Under the pieces are notes generated by a model. That model was not told where the DNA came from. It ran no database searches and saw only the letters and a program-made list of their open reading frames with translations. A DNA stretch of 64,000 nt from Arion vulgaris (lineage: Eukaryota; Mollusca; Gastropoda; Stylommatophora; Arionidae), in the NCBI GenBank assembly GCA_020796225.1, contig CM036754.1:67448000-67511999 (forward strand), given 5' to 3'. Below, piece after piece: positions 42,331 through 52,032 of this stretch (the first letter of the stretch is position 1; every line of letters begins with the position of its first letter). Made by a program: the position numbers and the translations under genes.

Positions 42331-42689
42331 TGGTCAGACTAAGACTGTTATCTTTTTATAGTTATTGTTTGGGTTTATTGATGGGACCATCATCATTGCC
42401 CTTCTGTGAATAACCATGTGTATTTCAATCCATTTCTTATACAGGAAGATCTCAGCAGTAGTGCATAAACTCTGTAGCACCTCGGTACACCATATAATTT
42501 TGAGGATAGTAAAAATTGTGATCACAACTTCATTTGAATCTTTGCAATTAGTTTTGCCAGGGCAGTGACTTTGCAGCTACTTTAGATTTTTAACTACCAA
42601 GGGTTCTCATACTTGCTCAACCTGGACACATAGCCTACGTTTTTATTGTCACTAATAGATTTAGGAACTCAAGAGGTTATTGTTAATGT

Positions 42690-43000
42690 ATACTAGCGGT
42701 TAAAATGCTAGTGGCTAATGCATTTGCGTATAATATGCACCTCTGACCAAGTTTTGCATGAGCTTGTTTTCCTTTTCATAGTGTCCGTCACCATTCAAGC
42801 AAGCCATACTCTGACTTAGAGGGACTTTTTAATTGATATCACAAGTAAGGACCAGGTTTCTGTATCCCAACATGTTCTGAGTCTGCACACTAAAATTTTT
42901 TTACACAAGTTGGCCTTTAACTCCAGAATTTATATGGCAAATGGTCACCACACAGCGTGTTATCAACTTTGCTATCAGTGTCCAAATTGTAATTAAAAGA
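42690..43000 (+). mobile_element. Decayed RNase H-LINE RT fragment
   Basis: GAGCTTGTTTTCCTTTTCAT, GCAAGCCATACTCTGACTTA and AAGGACCAGGTTTC parallel 23095-23210. No open frame. Confidence 0.5.
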
Positions 43001-43324
43001 AACAATTTATATCCTTTTTTAAAGTATTATTCTTTACATAATGTGCGATAACCTTTTATTTCATGAAATATAGTTTACCAAGCTTCCCAAAATTTTTTTA
43101 TTAAAGTTATCAAACATTCTAATAAAAATATTTGAAATAGTAAGCCAAAGTACGCTAGATAAACATATAGATCCCTGGCCTTTAAGTTTTAATTAGGAAG
43201 GATACAAGAGCAACATTGAACATATAAAATATTTCAAGTGAAAAAAAGGAAGAAGTAGATCATCTGTTGCAGTTCCTGTAGGCTTGGTAATCATGAATCT
43301 TCACAACATTCTCTTGCATTGTTT

Positions 43325-43545
43325 ATGATAAAATCAGTTGTTGACCCTCTTTCATGCCACACTGTTAGGCTGCTCACTATAAAATTAGTTGTTGACCCTT
43401 CTTCATGCCACACTGTTAGGCTGCTCACTATAAAAATCGTTGTTGACGACCCTCTTTCATGCCACCCTGTTAGGCTGCTCACTATAAAATTAGTTGTTGA
43501 CCCTTCTTCATGCCACACTGTTAGGCTGCTCACTATCTTCCCCTG
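43325..43545. repeat. 51-bp tandem repeat, four copies
   Basis: Units contain TTCATGCCACACTGTTAGGC then TGCTCACTATAAAATTAGTTG. One unit has 4 extra bases (GACGACCC). As 51 is a multiple of three, the array is open on both strands (43319-43591 plus, 43629-43291 minus), which does not imply coding. Confidence 0.85.
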
Positions 43546-43549
43546 CATC

Positions 43550-43830
43550 ATCCATGTTTTCTCTTCCCCAACCTTTTTCTCATTGTCATAATGTGTTCTA
43601 ACTCTTGTTCTTGGATTACAAGCTACCACACTATCACTCCTCCTCTCTCCACCTAAAACACTATGACTGCTTGCTTCAGATGTTTGTCAGAATGTTCCCC
43701 TTTTTTTTATTGACCTCTCTCCTGACATAATCATTTTAACAATCCATGGTACTCTTAACATTCTTCTGTAAAAAAACATCTCTGTAGCCTCAGATTGACT
43801 GATTTCCTTCTTGTTTATTTTCAGTTTGTA
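43550..43830 (-). mobile_element. LINE C-terminal fragment, reverse
   Basis: Resembles 4600-4850 (a CATTGTCATAATGTGTTCTA stretch and the CATGGTACTCTTAACATTCT segment). Gives the PWTSK...E context on the minus strand in broken frames. Confidence 0.5.
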
Positions 43831-44180
43831 TCTACCAAATTCAAAATGGATGGGGGCAGAATTCAATTTATGCCCTATTTTCCCATTAGGGATATGTACA
43901 AATTCAAACGGCAGTTTCCCTTTAAATTTTTAACCAATTTTTATGAGTGGTGTCCAATGACAGAGGTTTGTGGGGATCCATGATCCTACGCCAGCCAGCA
44001 CAGCCATGATGATACCATTTTGTGGGTAAATGAATTTTCTTAAGATAGATCTAAAACAATTACACAGTGACGCTCCCGCGGCTTTAAGACCAATCAATCA
44101 ATGAAAAAATATAGAATTTCATTAACAAGAATAAAATGGTATTCAAGGATTGGAAATTTCTGGTTGGACCCCATTTTCAC

Positions 44181-44285
44181 CTGCCCTCCCCCAGCCATCT
44201 GGGACTGAATCTCCTCCAAGGTCAAACAGAGACTAGATCATCAACTCTCATTCCACGAAAGAGTTGTGTTTTGAAAAGATTCTCA
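44181..44285 (-). pseudogene. GH3 copy B, N-terminal exon
   Basis: Matches copy A from the QNTSLPW region through RVDDLVS...LTLEEIQSQMAGGG. A one-base loss between LVS and LTLEE shifts the frame into a stop. The exon appears to end at GGGCAG|GTGAAA, earlier than in copy A, so SIPRLG is absent. Confidence 0.7.
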
Positions 44286-44299
44286 GTCAGGATATTCCT

Positions 44300-44690
44300 C
44301 GTAAGTATGGCTTTCAAACATTGTATCTCAGTACACCAATAAGTTATCAGTATCAAGGTCAGAAAGGATTTGTTTATCTGATTCAAGTTCCTTATCTCCA
44401 TAGCAACAAGTTATGTGAAGGTCACTGTAACATACAAAGTTTATTATTTACACTGCTAGGACTGAACTGAAAGTCAATACAACTTATGAATACCATAGGA
44501 ATGTTCAATATAGTTGTCACTTTGACATAATAGAGGTTTTTTCCCCATAGCAACACTAAACATGGCTGTCAAATGGGATGTAATTAAGTCTTTGTTTGCA
44601 TAGCAACGAGATATGGCTGTCAATGGAACATAATAAAGTCTTTGCTACCAAAATAAACATGGACAGTCAAATATCAGAAACTCAATAGAT
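44300..44690. other. Upstream flank of GH3 copy B
   Basis: No promoter motif recognised. Short repeated pieces (CATAGCAACA, AATAAAGTCTTTG) recur about every 60-70 bp between 44395 and 44660. Confidence 0.4.
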
Positions 44691-45580
44691 TTAGTTTTAA
44701 AAAAAGATAAGAAAAATGATGAAAATACTATGGACTGCTAAAATGACTAAATTTATTAGGATATAAGAGATCAACGCAAAAAATTCATTATCAACATAAA
44801 AAATAAACATTCATGACATTTTGGGAACATCATGAGAAAAGTAGGTTTTGAGCACACAGTGATAACAGGAAAAATCAATGGAGAATGAAACAGAGAACAA
44901 TAGAGAAAATAAAACAATATGGACAGCATAACTTAGGAACATAAGATGTCAACATTGGAACAGACAGTCATTCTCTGATGAAATCCCTCATCAACTAACC
45001 AGTTGGTTGATCAAAATGAATGATTCACACATACACATTTGGTAAAGTCAAGAAGATGATGATAAAAGAAACAACTGACAAAACAGGATATGTTTTGGGA
45101 TTTTATAACAATGTAAGATGTTGAAGACAATTAGTGAATGGCGAACAATTATTGATATAAAATATATGAGAGAAAAAATATAGGCCTAAAGAGATTATGA
45201 TCTACCGAAATACTAAATGAAATGATGAAGACAATGCTATAAGTTGACAGAAACTCAAGTGATAAGATAAGACAAAAGAGTCAAATTTGTTCATTATAAC
45301 AAGAAAAATATAGCTGGAAAGTCATTATAGAAAAATAAGTTCTTTAAAGAACACTGCGTTCCTAGAAAACTCTTTCATAATATAGTTAATCCCAATGTTT
45401 CATAAGATGAGATGCTAAATATATGAAGCAATACTGGATAAAGGTAAGAAAACGGACAAGAGGAAACAGCAGCGTAATTAGGAGAAAAACATGAAGATAT
45501 GGAACGAATGTTTGACACAATGACAGCCATGGCAAGGAAGAAAGGGTTGTAAGATGCTCCCTGCAGAACAACAGTTATGA
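44690..45580 (+). mobile_element. Decayed LINE C-terminal fragments
   Basis: The plus strand around 44725-44990 follows the TMDC-NDxIY-EINAKNSLST order and is related to the fragment at 4600-4850. The second half (45000-45580) is more diverged. Confidence 0.45.
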
Positions 45581-45599
45581 AGATAGTATAACTATCAAT

Positions 45600-46110
45600 C
45601 AGTAAACAATACTTCTCATTTTTTAATTAATTTGCATATGCAAAAAAATATGCATAAATTAACATAAATTATTCACATAAAAAATATAAACCAATACTGC
45701 TCACCACATGCTGAAAGCAAACATACAATTATATAATATAGGCCTACACTAACACTGTTTGTTTGTTTAGTAGGGGATTAAAGCCTCTTTAAGTCGAGGC
45801 ACGCCCCTTTCAACCTAAGGCGAACCTTTTATTGGTTATATCAGAGCGTGTAGGCCAACAAACATGAAAAATAAGAATGAAATCCTTTCGGAGAATCCAA
45901 GTAGTTTAACAACTATGCACTAACACTGTGACAATTCGCTGTGATATTTATACTCTGCACTCACATAACCTTGACACAAGAAGCATCCTTCAATTATATT
46001 CTCGGAACCCCTTCAAAGGTTTTCAATAATTGAAACTAATTATTATTTTAAACTGTCACATAGTGATATACTTCACACAATTAACCAATTGCGAGTAAAG
46101 ACAACATAAG
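45600..46110. other. AT-rich flank with one short unidentified repeat
   Basis: The GC-richer stretch 45765-45860 (a GATTAAAGCCTCTTTAAGTC segment) may be a short element. No match elsewhere in the window. Confidence 0.35.
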
Positions 46111-46129
46111 GGATTCCAAAAAAATATCC

Positions 46130-46385
46130 ATGCAGTGTAAAATGATGTCAGTGACGCTCTCTTTTTATTGCTCATTTAAAGGGCGTAATCATGGTGATTA
46201 CAACAGGCAAAATTCAGAAAGAAAGATCGTGGAAGACGAGGAGAAGATGGTGGATGGCCTGACATCATGGTTCGACACAAGATCAACATCAGAATTGATT
46301 ACATGCACCAATCAAACGAAGTTGTGGAGAGACATGATCACCTACGCTGGCAGGCATGGCACTTGATGATTGATTGAATCATGGT
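46130..46385 (+). mobile_element. LINE C-terminus with (GATT)n tail
   Basis: The frame ends KMVDGLTSWFDTRSTSELIT, then CTNQTKLWRDMITYAGRHGT and a stop, followed at once by GATGATTGATTGA. This is the standard LINE C-terminus (LWRxMI...) and 3' tail. Confidence 0.7.
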
Positions 46386-46689
46386 TAACACGAAGACAAA
46401 AGAGCCGTCAAAGGCTTTCAATATGATTATCATAAATAAGATTTGTGTTCAAGCTATAATCTAATAGCTTTGTTGCCAACATATAATATCTCAACATTAC
46501 CGTTTTAAAATAAATTTTATTGGAGCTTTTAGCAGCAATCAAAATTGTTTTTCTGAAAAGTTTGTAGATTTATAGTAATCTCCCCTTTGTTGACGTCTGC
46601 TAAGCTAAAAGTATAATATGGAATGTGATTAACACGGAAAGAGTTTGTGGATAGACACAAAATCGAACCCACTGATCTTCTACTTTCTT

Positions 46690-48150
46690 TCTTTTGTCGT
46701 CACACTGTTACCCGGTTCTTGTCCAGTATCGTGGTTTTTCTGTTTTGTCTCACTTGCTGCTTTACGGCTTAGGTGATAGTTATTTTTGAATTTTTTCAGA
46801 TTTCGCTTTACATCTAACCCCCTATTTGTGGTCTTCCTCTCACCTTCTTTCCTGATGTTCTGTTTTTAGCAGAATATGTATACAGTAAGTTTTCATTCTT
46901 AAGAAGACTATAAGTGGAGTTTGATTGCATTCTTAAGAAGACTATAAGTAGAGTTTGATTGCATTCTTAAGAAGACTATAAGTAGAGTTTGATTGTATTC
47001 TTAAGAAGACTATAAGTGGAGTTTGATTGCATTCTTAAGAAGACTATAAGTGGAGTTTGGTTGCATTCTTAAGAAGACTATAATGGGGTTTGGTTGCATT
47101 CTTAAGAAGACTATAAGTGGAGTTTGATTGCATTCTTAAGAAGACTATAAGTGGAGTTTGATTGCATTCTTAAGAAGACTATAAGTGGAGTTTGGTTGCA
47201 TTCTTAAGAAGACTATAAGTGGGTTTTATTGCATTCTTAAGAAGACTATAATGGAGTTTTATTGCATTTTTAAGAAGACTATAAGTGGAGTTTGGTTGCA
47301 TTCTTAAGAAGACTATAATTTGGGGTTTGATTGCATTCTTAAGAAGACTATAAGTAGAGTTTGATTGCATTCTTAAGAAGACTATAAGTAGAGTTTGATT
47401 GTATTCTTAAGAAGACTATAAGTGGAGTTTGATTGCATTCTTAAGAAGACTATAAGTGGAGTTTGGTTGCATTCTTAAGAAGACTATAAGTGGAGTTTGG
47501 TTGCATTCTTAAGAAGACTATAAGTGGAGTTGATTGCATTCTTTAAAAAGACTATTAAGTTGATTCTTCTTAAAGACTATAAGTGGGTTTGGTTGCTTTT
47601 AAGAAGACTATAAGTGGAGTTTGATTGCATTCTTAAGAAGACTATAAGTAGAGTTTGATTGCATTCTTAAGAAGACTATAAGTGGAGTTTGGTTGCATTC
47701 TTAGAAGACTATAAGTGGAGTTTTATTGCATTCCAAGAAGACTATAAATGGAGTTTGATTGCATTCTTAAAAAAGACCTATGTGAGTTTGGTTGCATTCT
47801 TAAGAAGACTATAAGTGGAGTTTGATTGCATTCTTAAGAAGACTATAAGTGGGTTTTATTGCATTCTTAAGAAGACATAAGTGGAGTTTGGTTGCATTCT
47901 AGAAGACTATAAGTGGGTTTGATTGCATTCTTGAAAACATAAGTGGGGTTGTTGCATTCTTATTAACGTGGCCGAACCACTTCATTCTTTGTTTCTAAGT
48001 GTAATTCAGGAGGTTCTGTTCCAATTTTCTATCTGATCTGATGTTGTGCTGTCTTTTCGTGTTGATAACTTGTCATAGGCATAGAATCTCACATGTATTA
48101 TAGCTATATTTTACTACTGTTATTTGCTCATTGTTCATAATTGAAGTAAC
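46690..48150 (-). mobile_element. LINE fragment (TCGTCACACTG family) expanded by a minisatellite
   Basis: Left part 46690-46892 and right part 47960-48150 match 14570-14740 and 15001-15180. In between, a 34-bp piece of the LINE is repeated about 31 times. Confidence 0.75.
46893..47960. repeat. 34-bp minisatellite, about 31 copies
   Basis: Unit contains ATTCTTAAGAAGACTATAAG followed by TGGAGTTTGATTGC. A single copy of this segment exists in sister LINEs (14741-14776, 56740-56775). The variant GATTGTATTC occurs at 46991 and 47397, 406 bp apart, close to 12 units, which suggests block duplication. The later part has many single-base losses. Confidence 0.93.
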
Positions 48151-48229
48151 ACAATATTTCTGTGGAGATCAATCAATCAATCAATCTATAGGCTTATAAA
48201 TCGTCATTACTATTGATTTTTTTGCATGG

Positions 48230-48625
48230 ATTTAGAACTGGACAATACATAAAGTTATGAAGAGAATTCAGACTTTGGAATATACATGTTTAGAAGGATA
48301 CTGTGGATCTCTTACAAAGAGTGCAAAACAAATTTGTTAGGAATAAAATAACTACGCTGACAGGCCAATCGGAATCACTTTTAGCAGTGGCAAAAGTCGT
48401 TAGCGCGCATGTTTCGGACATGAAACAAATATGATTCCCTCTCAAAAACGATTATTCAGTGAACAGTTGTGGGGACTAGAAGATGAACGTAAAGAAAAGC
48501 ATACGGTGATTTATATTTCAGAATTTGAAAGCACGTCTATTCTTATCCTGACGCTATGGGGCAACTCAGAATTAAAGAAAGAAAAACTTCAGCAGGATGT
48601 TCCATTACTAATGTTGAATTGAAAA
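48230..48625 (+). mobile_element. LINE RT C-terminal fragment, copy of 20560-20960
   Basis: Same order as 20560 (GACAATACATAAAGTTATG, then a GTTTAGAAGGATACTGTGGA segment and GACAGGCCAATCGGAATCAC). More decayed here. Confidence 0.7.
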
Positions 48626-49015
48626 GTGAATATAAACAGCACTATCAGTGCATGATAAGTTGCAACCCCATTTTCAAATGGAAGAGATATAAACTGTTTT
48701 CTTGCGAGGGGTTTAATATTCTGTGAAAGGATTGTCACCTTCGTTTCTATTGTTTTGTGTTGGTTTGATTGATTGACTTTGTTAAACTGATGTGTTCATA
48801 TTTTGTTTATTTGTCCTCATTTGTAATCAGATTGTTTTTGTGCAGTAGCCATATGTTATTGAACAGTAAAGATATATATTTTCTGTTTTCCAGGTCAAAA
48901 GGGTTTTCACGTATATTTACATAATCATGTTTGAACAATGATATACTGAAAAGCGATACATGATCAACATTATTGATTGCTCCGTCTAAAATGACATCAA
49001 TATTATACTGACATT
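48625..49015. other. Flank shared with 20960-21470
   Basis: Duplicated non-coding block; no gene seen. Confidence 0.6.
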
Positions 49016-49680
49016 ATCAGTCATCATCATCAGGTGTGGTCTCCGAATCGAAGGTTTACTTCAATGGATCTCAAACATCCTCTGTCGCTTGCATTGACGT
49101 TGCATTCTGCTGTGATGTAATTTGTCCATCTCTTGATGTTTCATACTCCTGTCTTTGTTTTTTCTTGCGTGTCATCCCTTACTTTCCCCTCTAATAATGT
49201 TTTATCAATGTGTCATGTCTTTTTATACGTCAAAAGTACTTTTTACTTTTTATTTCAGTAGTAATTCTTTTTCATATTTCTAGTTTTTCTAAAACTTCTT
49301 TTTGTCTGGTTTTCTTTTCTTTCCATAAATACGACATATTCTTTTGTATATCCCACATCAAATGTTTAATGCTGTCTTTTTAAATGATTGCTCATCGTCC
49401 CTGTTTCTGAACTATCAAAAATCAAGGTAAATATAGCAATTATTTATAATCTGTGTGAAAGCTTATTTATTATCTTTTAGAAAGTTAGTAACTTTTTCAT
49501 GTCATTTAATGTGCTTTTGTCTATTCTTTCTCTTCATTTCTCTTTTCCCATCTGCCCTCATCCATAATCATCAATGTGTACTAGATATAAGATATTGTTT
49601 ACTTGCTTCAGTAGTGCTTCCTGTATATTTTGATATTTATTTTTGACTTCATTCTTCTTTGCTGATAAACAATAGCACTT
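49015..49680 (-). mobile_element. LINE 3' end, reverse, copy of 21470-22140
   Basis: Starts AGTCATCATCATCAGGTGTG and continues parallel to 21478-22140 to the point where a SINE-like insertion begins. Confidence 0.5.
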
Positions 49681-49683
49681 GTT

Positions 49684-49875
49684 TCTTCTTCTTATGACGT
49701 TTCCTATTGGCCATTAGTTAAACCACTCTTTCTGATTTGTATGTGATCTGAGAATAAGAGCGATTGTGCAAAGTGACAGTTGTGCACATACAAGTAGGTC
49801 AGCACATCCGATTTCCATGAAGCTTAATATTTACTAGGCTTCCCTAGCTATACAACACACTAAAACAACTTAATG
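49684..49875 (-). mobile_element. SINE-like insertion (candidate)
   Basis: Starts with a TTCTTCTTCTTATGAC tail like the left end of the SINE at 22313 and has a CACATCCGATTTC segment also seen there (22455). Diverged, and the conserved box is missing. Confidence 0.45.
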
Positions 49876-49884
49876 GAACTTTTG

Positions 49885-51540
49885 TTTCAAAGGGTGGCCC
49901 AATCAAGAGTAAAGATGGTAAAGTTCTAATATCAGATACCGAGCAGAAGAAAAGATGGGCAGAACATTTTGAAGAAATATTAAATAGACCTGATCCACCA
50001 GTACTACTCAAGTTTGACGAAGAGGCAAGAAACAGCTCCTACCAATTAACGAAGAAATGATAAGTATAGCTGAGGTCAAGGAGGCAATCCATTCCTTGAT
50101 AAACAATAAGGCAGCAGTGATGACAACATTACTGCAGAAATGCTCAAAGCGGCTGATGATACAACTATTAGTCAAGTGCATGATCTATTTAATAAAGTAT
50201 GGGAAGTAGAAACTGTCTCAGATCGATGGAAAAAGGGAATAATTGTTAAGATCCCCCAAAAAGGTGATCTCAGAGATTGCAACAACTGGAGAGGGATCAC
50301 CCTATTATCAGTAATGACCAAGACTTTCTTAAAAATCATTCTTAATAGAATCAAAGGAGCAGTGGGCAAAACCCTGAGAGAAGAACAAGCTGGTTTTGAC
50401 CTGGGAGAAGCTGCTTAGACCAAATAATTACCCTACGACTAATTTTGGAGGAACATATTGAGAAGCAACAACCACTTATACTAAATTTCATCGATTTTAA
50501 AAAGCCTTTGATAGTCTACACATAATCTCCCTGTGGAATATTCTGAATTGCTATGGAATATCAGACACAATAATAAACAGTATTAAGAGCCTCTATGATG
50601 GTTCACAGTGTGCAGTTCGCACTGATGGTGGACACAGCGACTGGTTTATAGTTGAAACCGGAGTAAAGCAAGGCTGTATTCTATCTCCGCTATTGTTTGG
50701 AGTGGCAATTGACTGGGTGATGCGAAAATGTTGCAGGGTGAAACTGGCATTGATTGGGGTAGAAAATAGACAACTAGAAGATTTGATTTTGCAGATGATA
50801 TTGCCTTGTTAAGTAGAAACAACCAAGATATGCAAAGAAAAACAGACAACTTGTCATCTATAGCATCAAAGTTGGACTGCAGATAAGCTATGAAAAAACA
50901 AATATAATGAAGACACTTTGGCAAGTAACGCAGATATCACCCTGGAATCTAAAATGATAAAAATAACAGAGCAGTTCACCTATTTATGTAGCAATTTTGA
51001 TTGCACAGGAAATATTAAAAAAGAAATCATGATACGAATTGACAAAGCAACATCAGCTTTTAATAGTCTAAATAAAATATGGAACTCCAAGTTATATAGT
51101 ATTAAAACTAAATTACAATTTTCAATTCAAATGTTGTATCAATCCTAACATATGCTAGCGAGAGTTGGAAAATGACTAAAGATATAGAAAGCAAGTTGAA
51201 GGCATTTGAAAATAGATGTCTGCGAAAAATAATGAATAAAAAGTGGAACAAATTCAGGAGAAGTGAGGGGAAAAGGGGGAACATTCTGGTCAACCATAGT
51301 GAAAACGTTATAAGAAAGAGAATATGGAATATTTTTGGACACACCTTGAGCAGAAATTATCAACGAATATCCAAGCAGGCATTGGGGGAATAAAAAGGGT
51401 TCAAGAAAGTGAGGTTGACCCAAGGGGAAAACCGGGAAACAACTTTGCTGAGAGAGGCAAAAATATCGGAAAATTTCCCATGGATGAGATTGAGCGATTT
51501 GGGCCAGGATGGGGAAATTAATGGGGAACTTGGGCCCCTT
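49885..51540 (+). mobile_element. Endonuclease-RT LINE, RT domain to C-terminus
   Basis: Plus-strand order: KDGKVLISDTEQKKRWAEHF with EEILNRP; IAEVKEAIHSLINNKAA; the frame 50140-50418 with IVKIPQKGDLRDCNNWRGIT, LLSVMTKTFLKIILNRIKGA and EEQAGF; then in other frames QPLILNFIDF, ETGVKQGCILSPLLFGVAID, FADDIAL (about 50785), QFTYL (50970), YASESWKM (51150), AFENRCLRKI (51205) and NIFGHTLS. These are RT blocks 1-7 and the C-terminal region of an RTE or related clade. About eight breaks, so inactive. Absent from the matching place upstream of copy A (near 22140). Confidence 0.88.
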
Positions 51541-51689
51541 TGTAACGTATAACGGTCAAGAGGTTATTATTATTATTATTTTCCCCTGGCCCCCCCCAGT
51601 CGCCTCTTACCTTGTGCCTTGTAGGTCTAGTGTTTTTTTTTGCCCCTCTTGTGAGCCCTGGCAATACACGGGCAATTCGTTTTCTAAAA

Positions 51690-51960
51690 TGTTAATGGAC
51701 ATTATCAGTGATTTTGTTATATATTAAGATAAACCAACTCAGCCAATAATTGGAAGCATGCCTTTTTCCTTAAATGTCATATTTTTTTAAAATTAAGATA
51801 AACCAACTAAAAGCCAATATTTGGAAGCATGCCTACTTAATCCAAGTTCTTTTTTTAAACATTTTTATATTCAGTTTCAAGATCAAAGTTTAACACAGCT
51901 AAGATGTTATCTTGGTTGCGTCCAGGGAAAAGGACCCTTTTGGGATGAACACCTCCATTA
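51690..51960. other. Flank shared with 22740-22940, partly doubled
   Basis: AGATAAACCAACTCAGCCAA occurs at about 51727 and AGATAAACCAACTAAAAGCC at about 51788, while the copy A flank has it once. Confidence 0.55.
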
Positions 51961-52032
51961 CAAAGAAATACATGAACATCAACCTTATGGTGATATCGAA
52001 AAAGAAACTAAGAACATGGACGGTGGACAGAC

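Larger units (their letters stand above)
24406..44285 (-). pseudogene. GH3 beta-xylosidase-like gene, copy B, full span, frameshifted
   Basis: Recognisable exons on the minus strand run from 44285 to the stop at 24406. Order: RVDDLVS segment (44285-44181), ECL segment (41961-41860), KHNDFV (41192-41038), ETYGEDPFLSGVLSENFVRG (40396-40331), ASAGCKHFDVHGGPEN (39627-39526), SFSLMCSYNR (38610-38521), the catalytic INGVPACANKKLLSD exon (37148-36925), DNVDDLFGDYSP (35936-35723), ALVAVLTN...ITWPRYATQ (29811-29614), YPFGYGLSYSSFSY (28490-28384), fibronectin III-like exon (27259-27088) and C-terminus (24605-24406). At least seven exons carry 1-2 nt indels and one acceptor is missing. Two internal exons were not found. 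It is either a pseudogene or a damaged assembly of a real gene. Confidence 0.8.

Noticed and set aside
46893..47960. Protein-coding repeat (SLLKNAIK-type frame on the minus strand)
   Set aside because: The 34-bp unit is not a multiple of three, the frame shifts with each unit and the array derives from a LINE segment.
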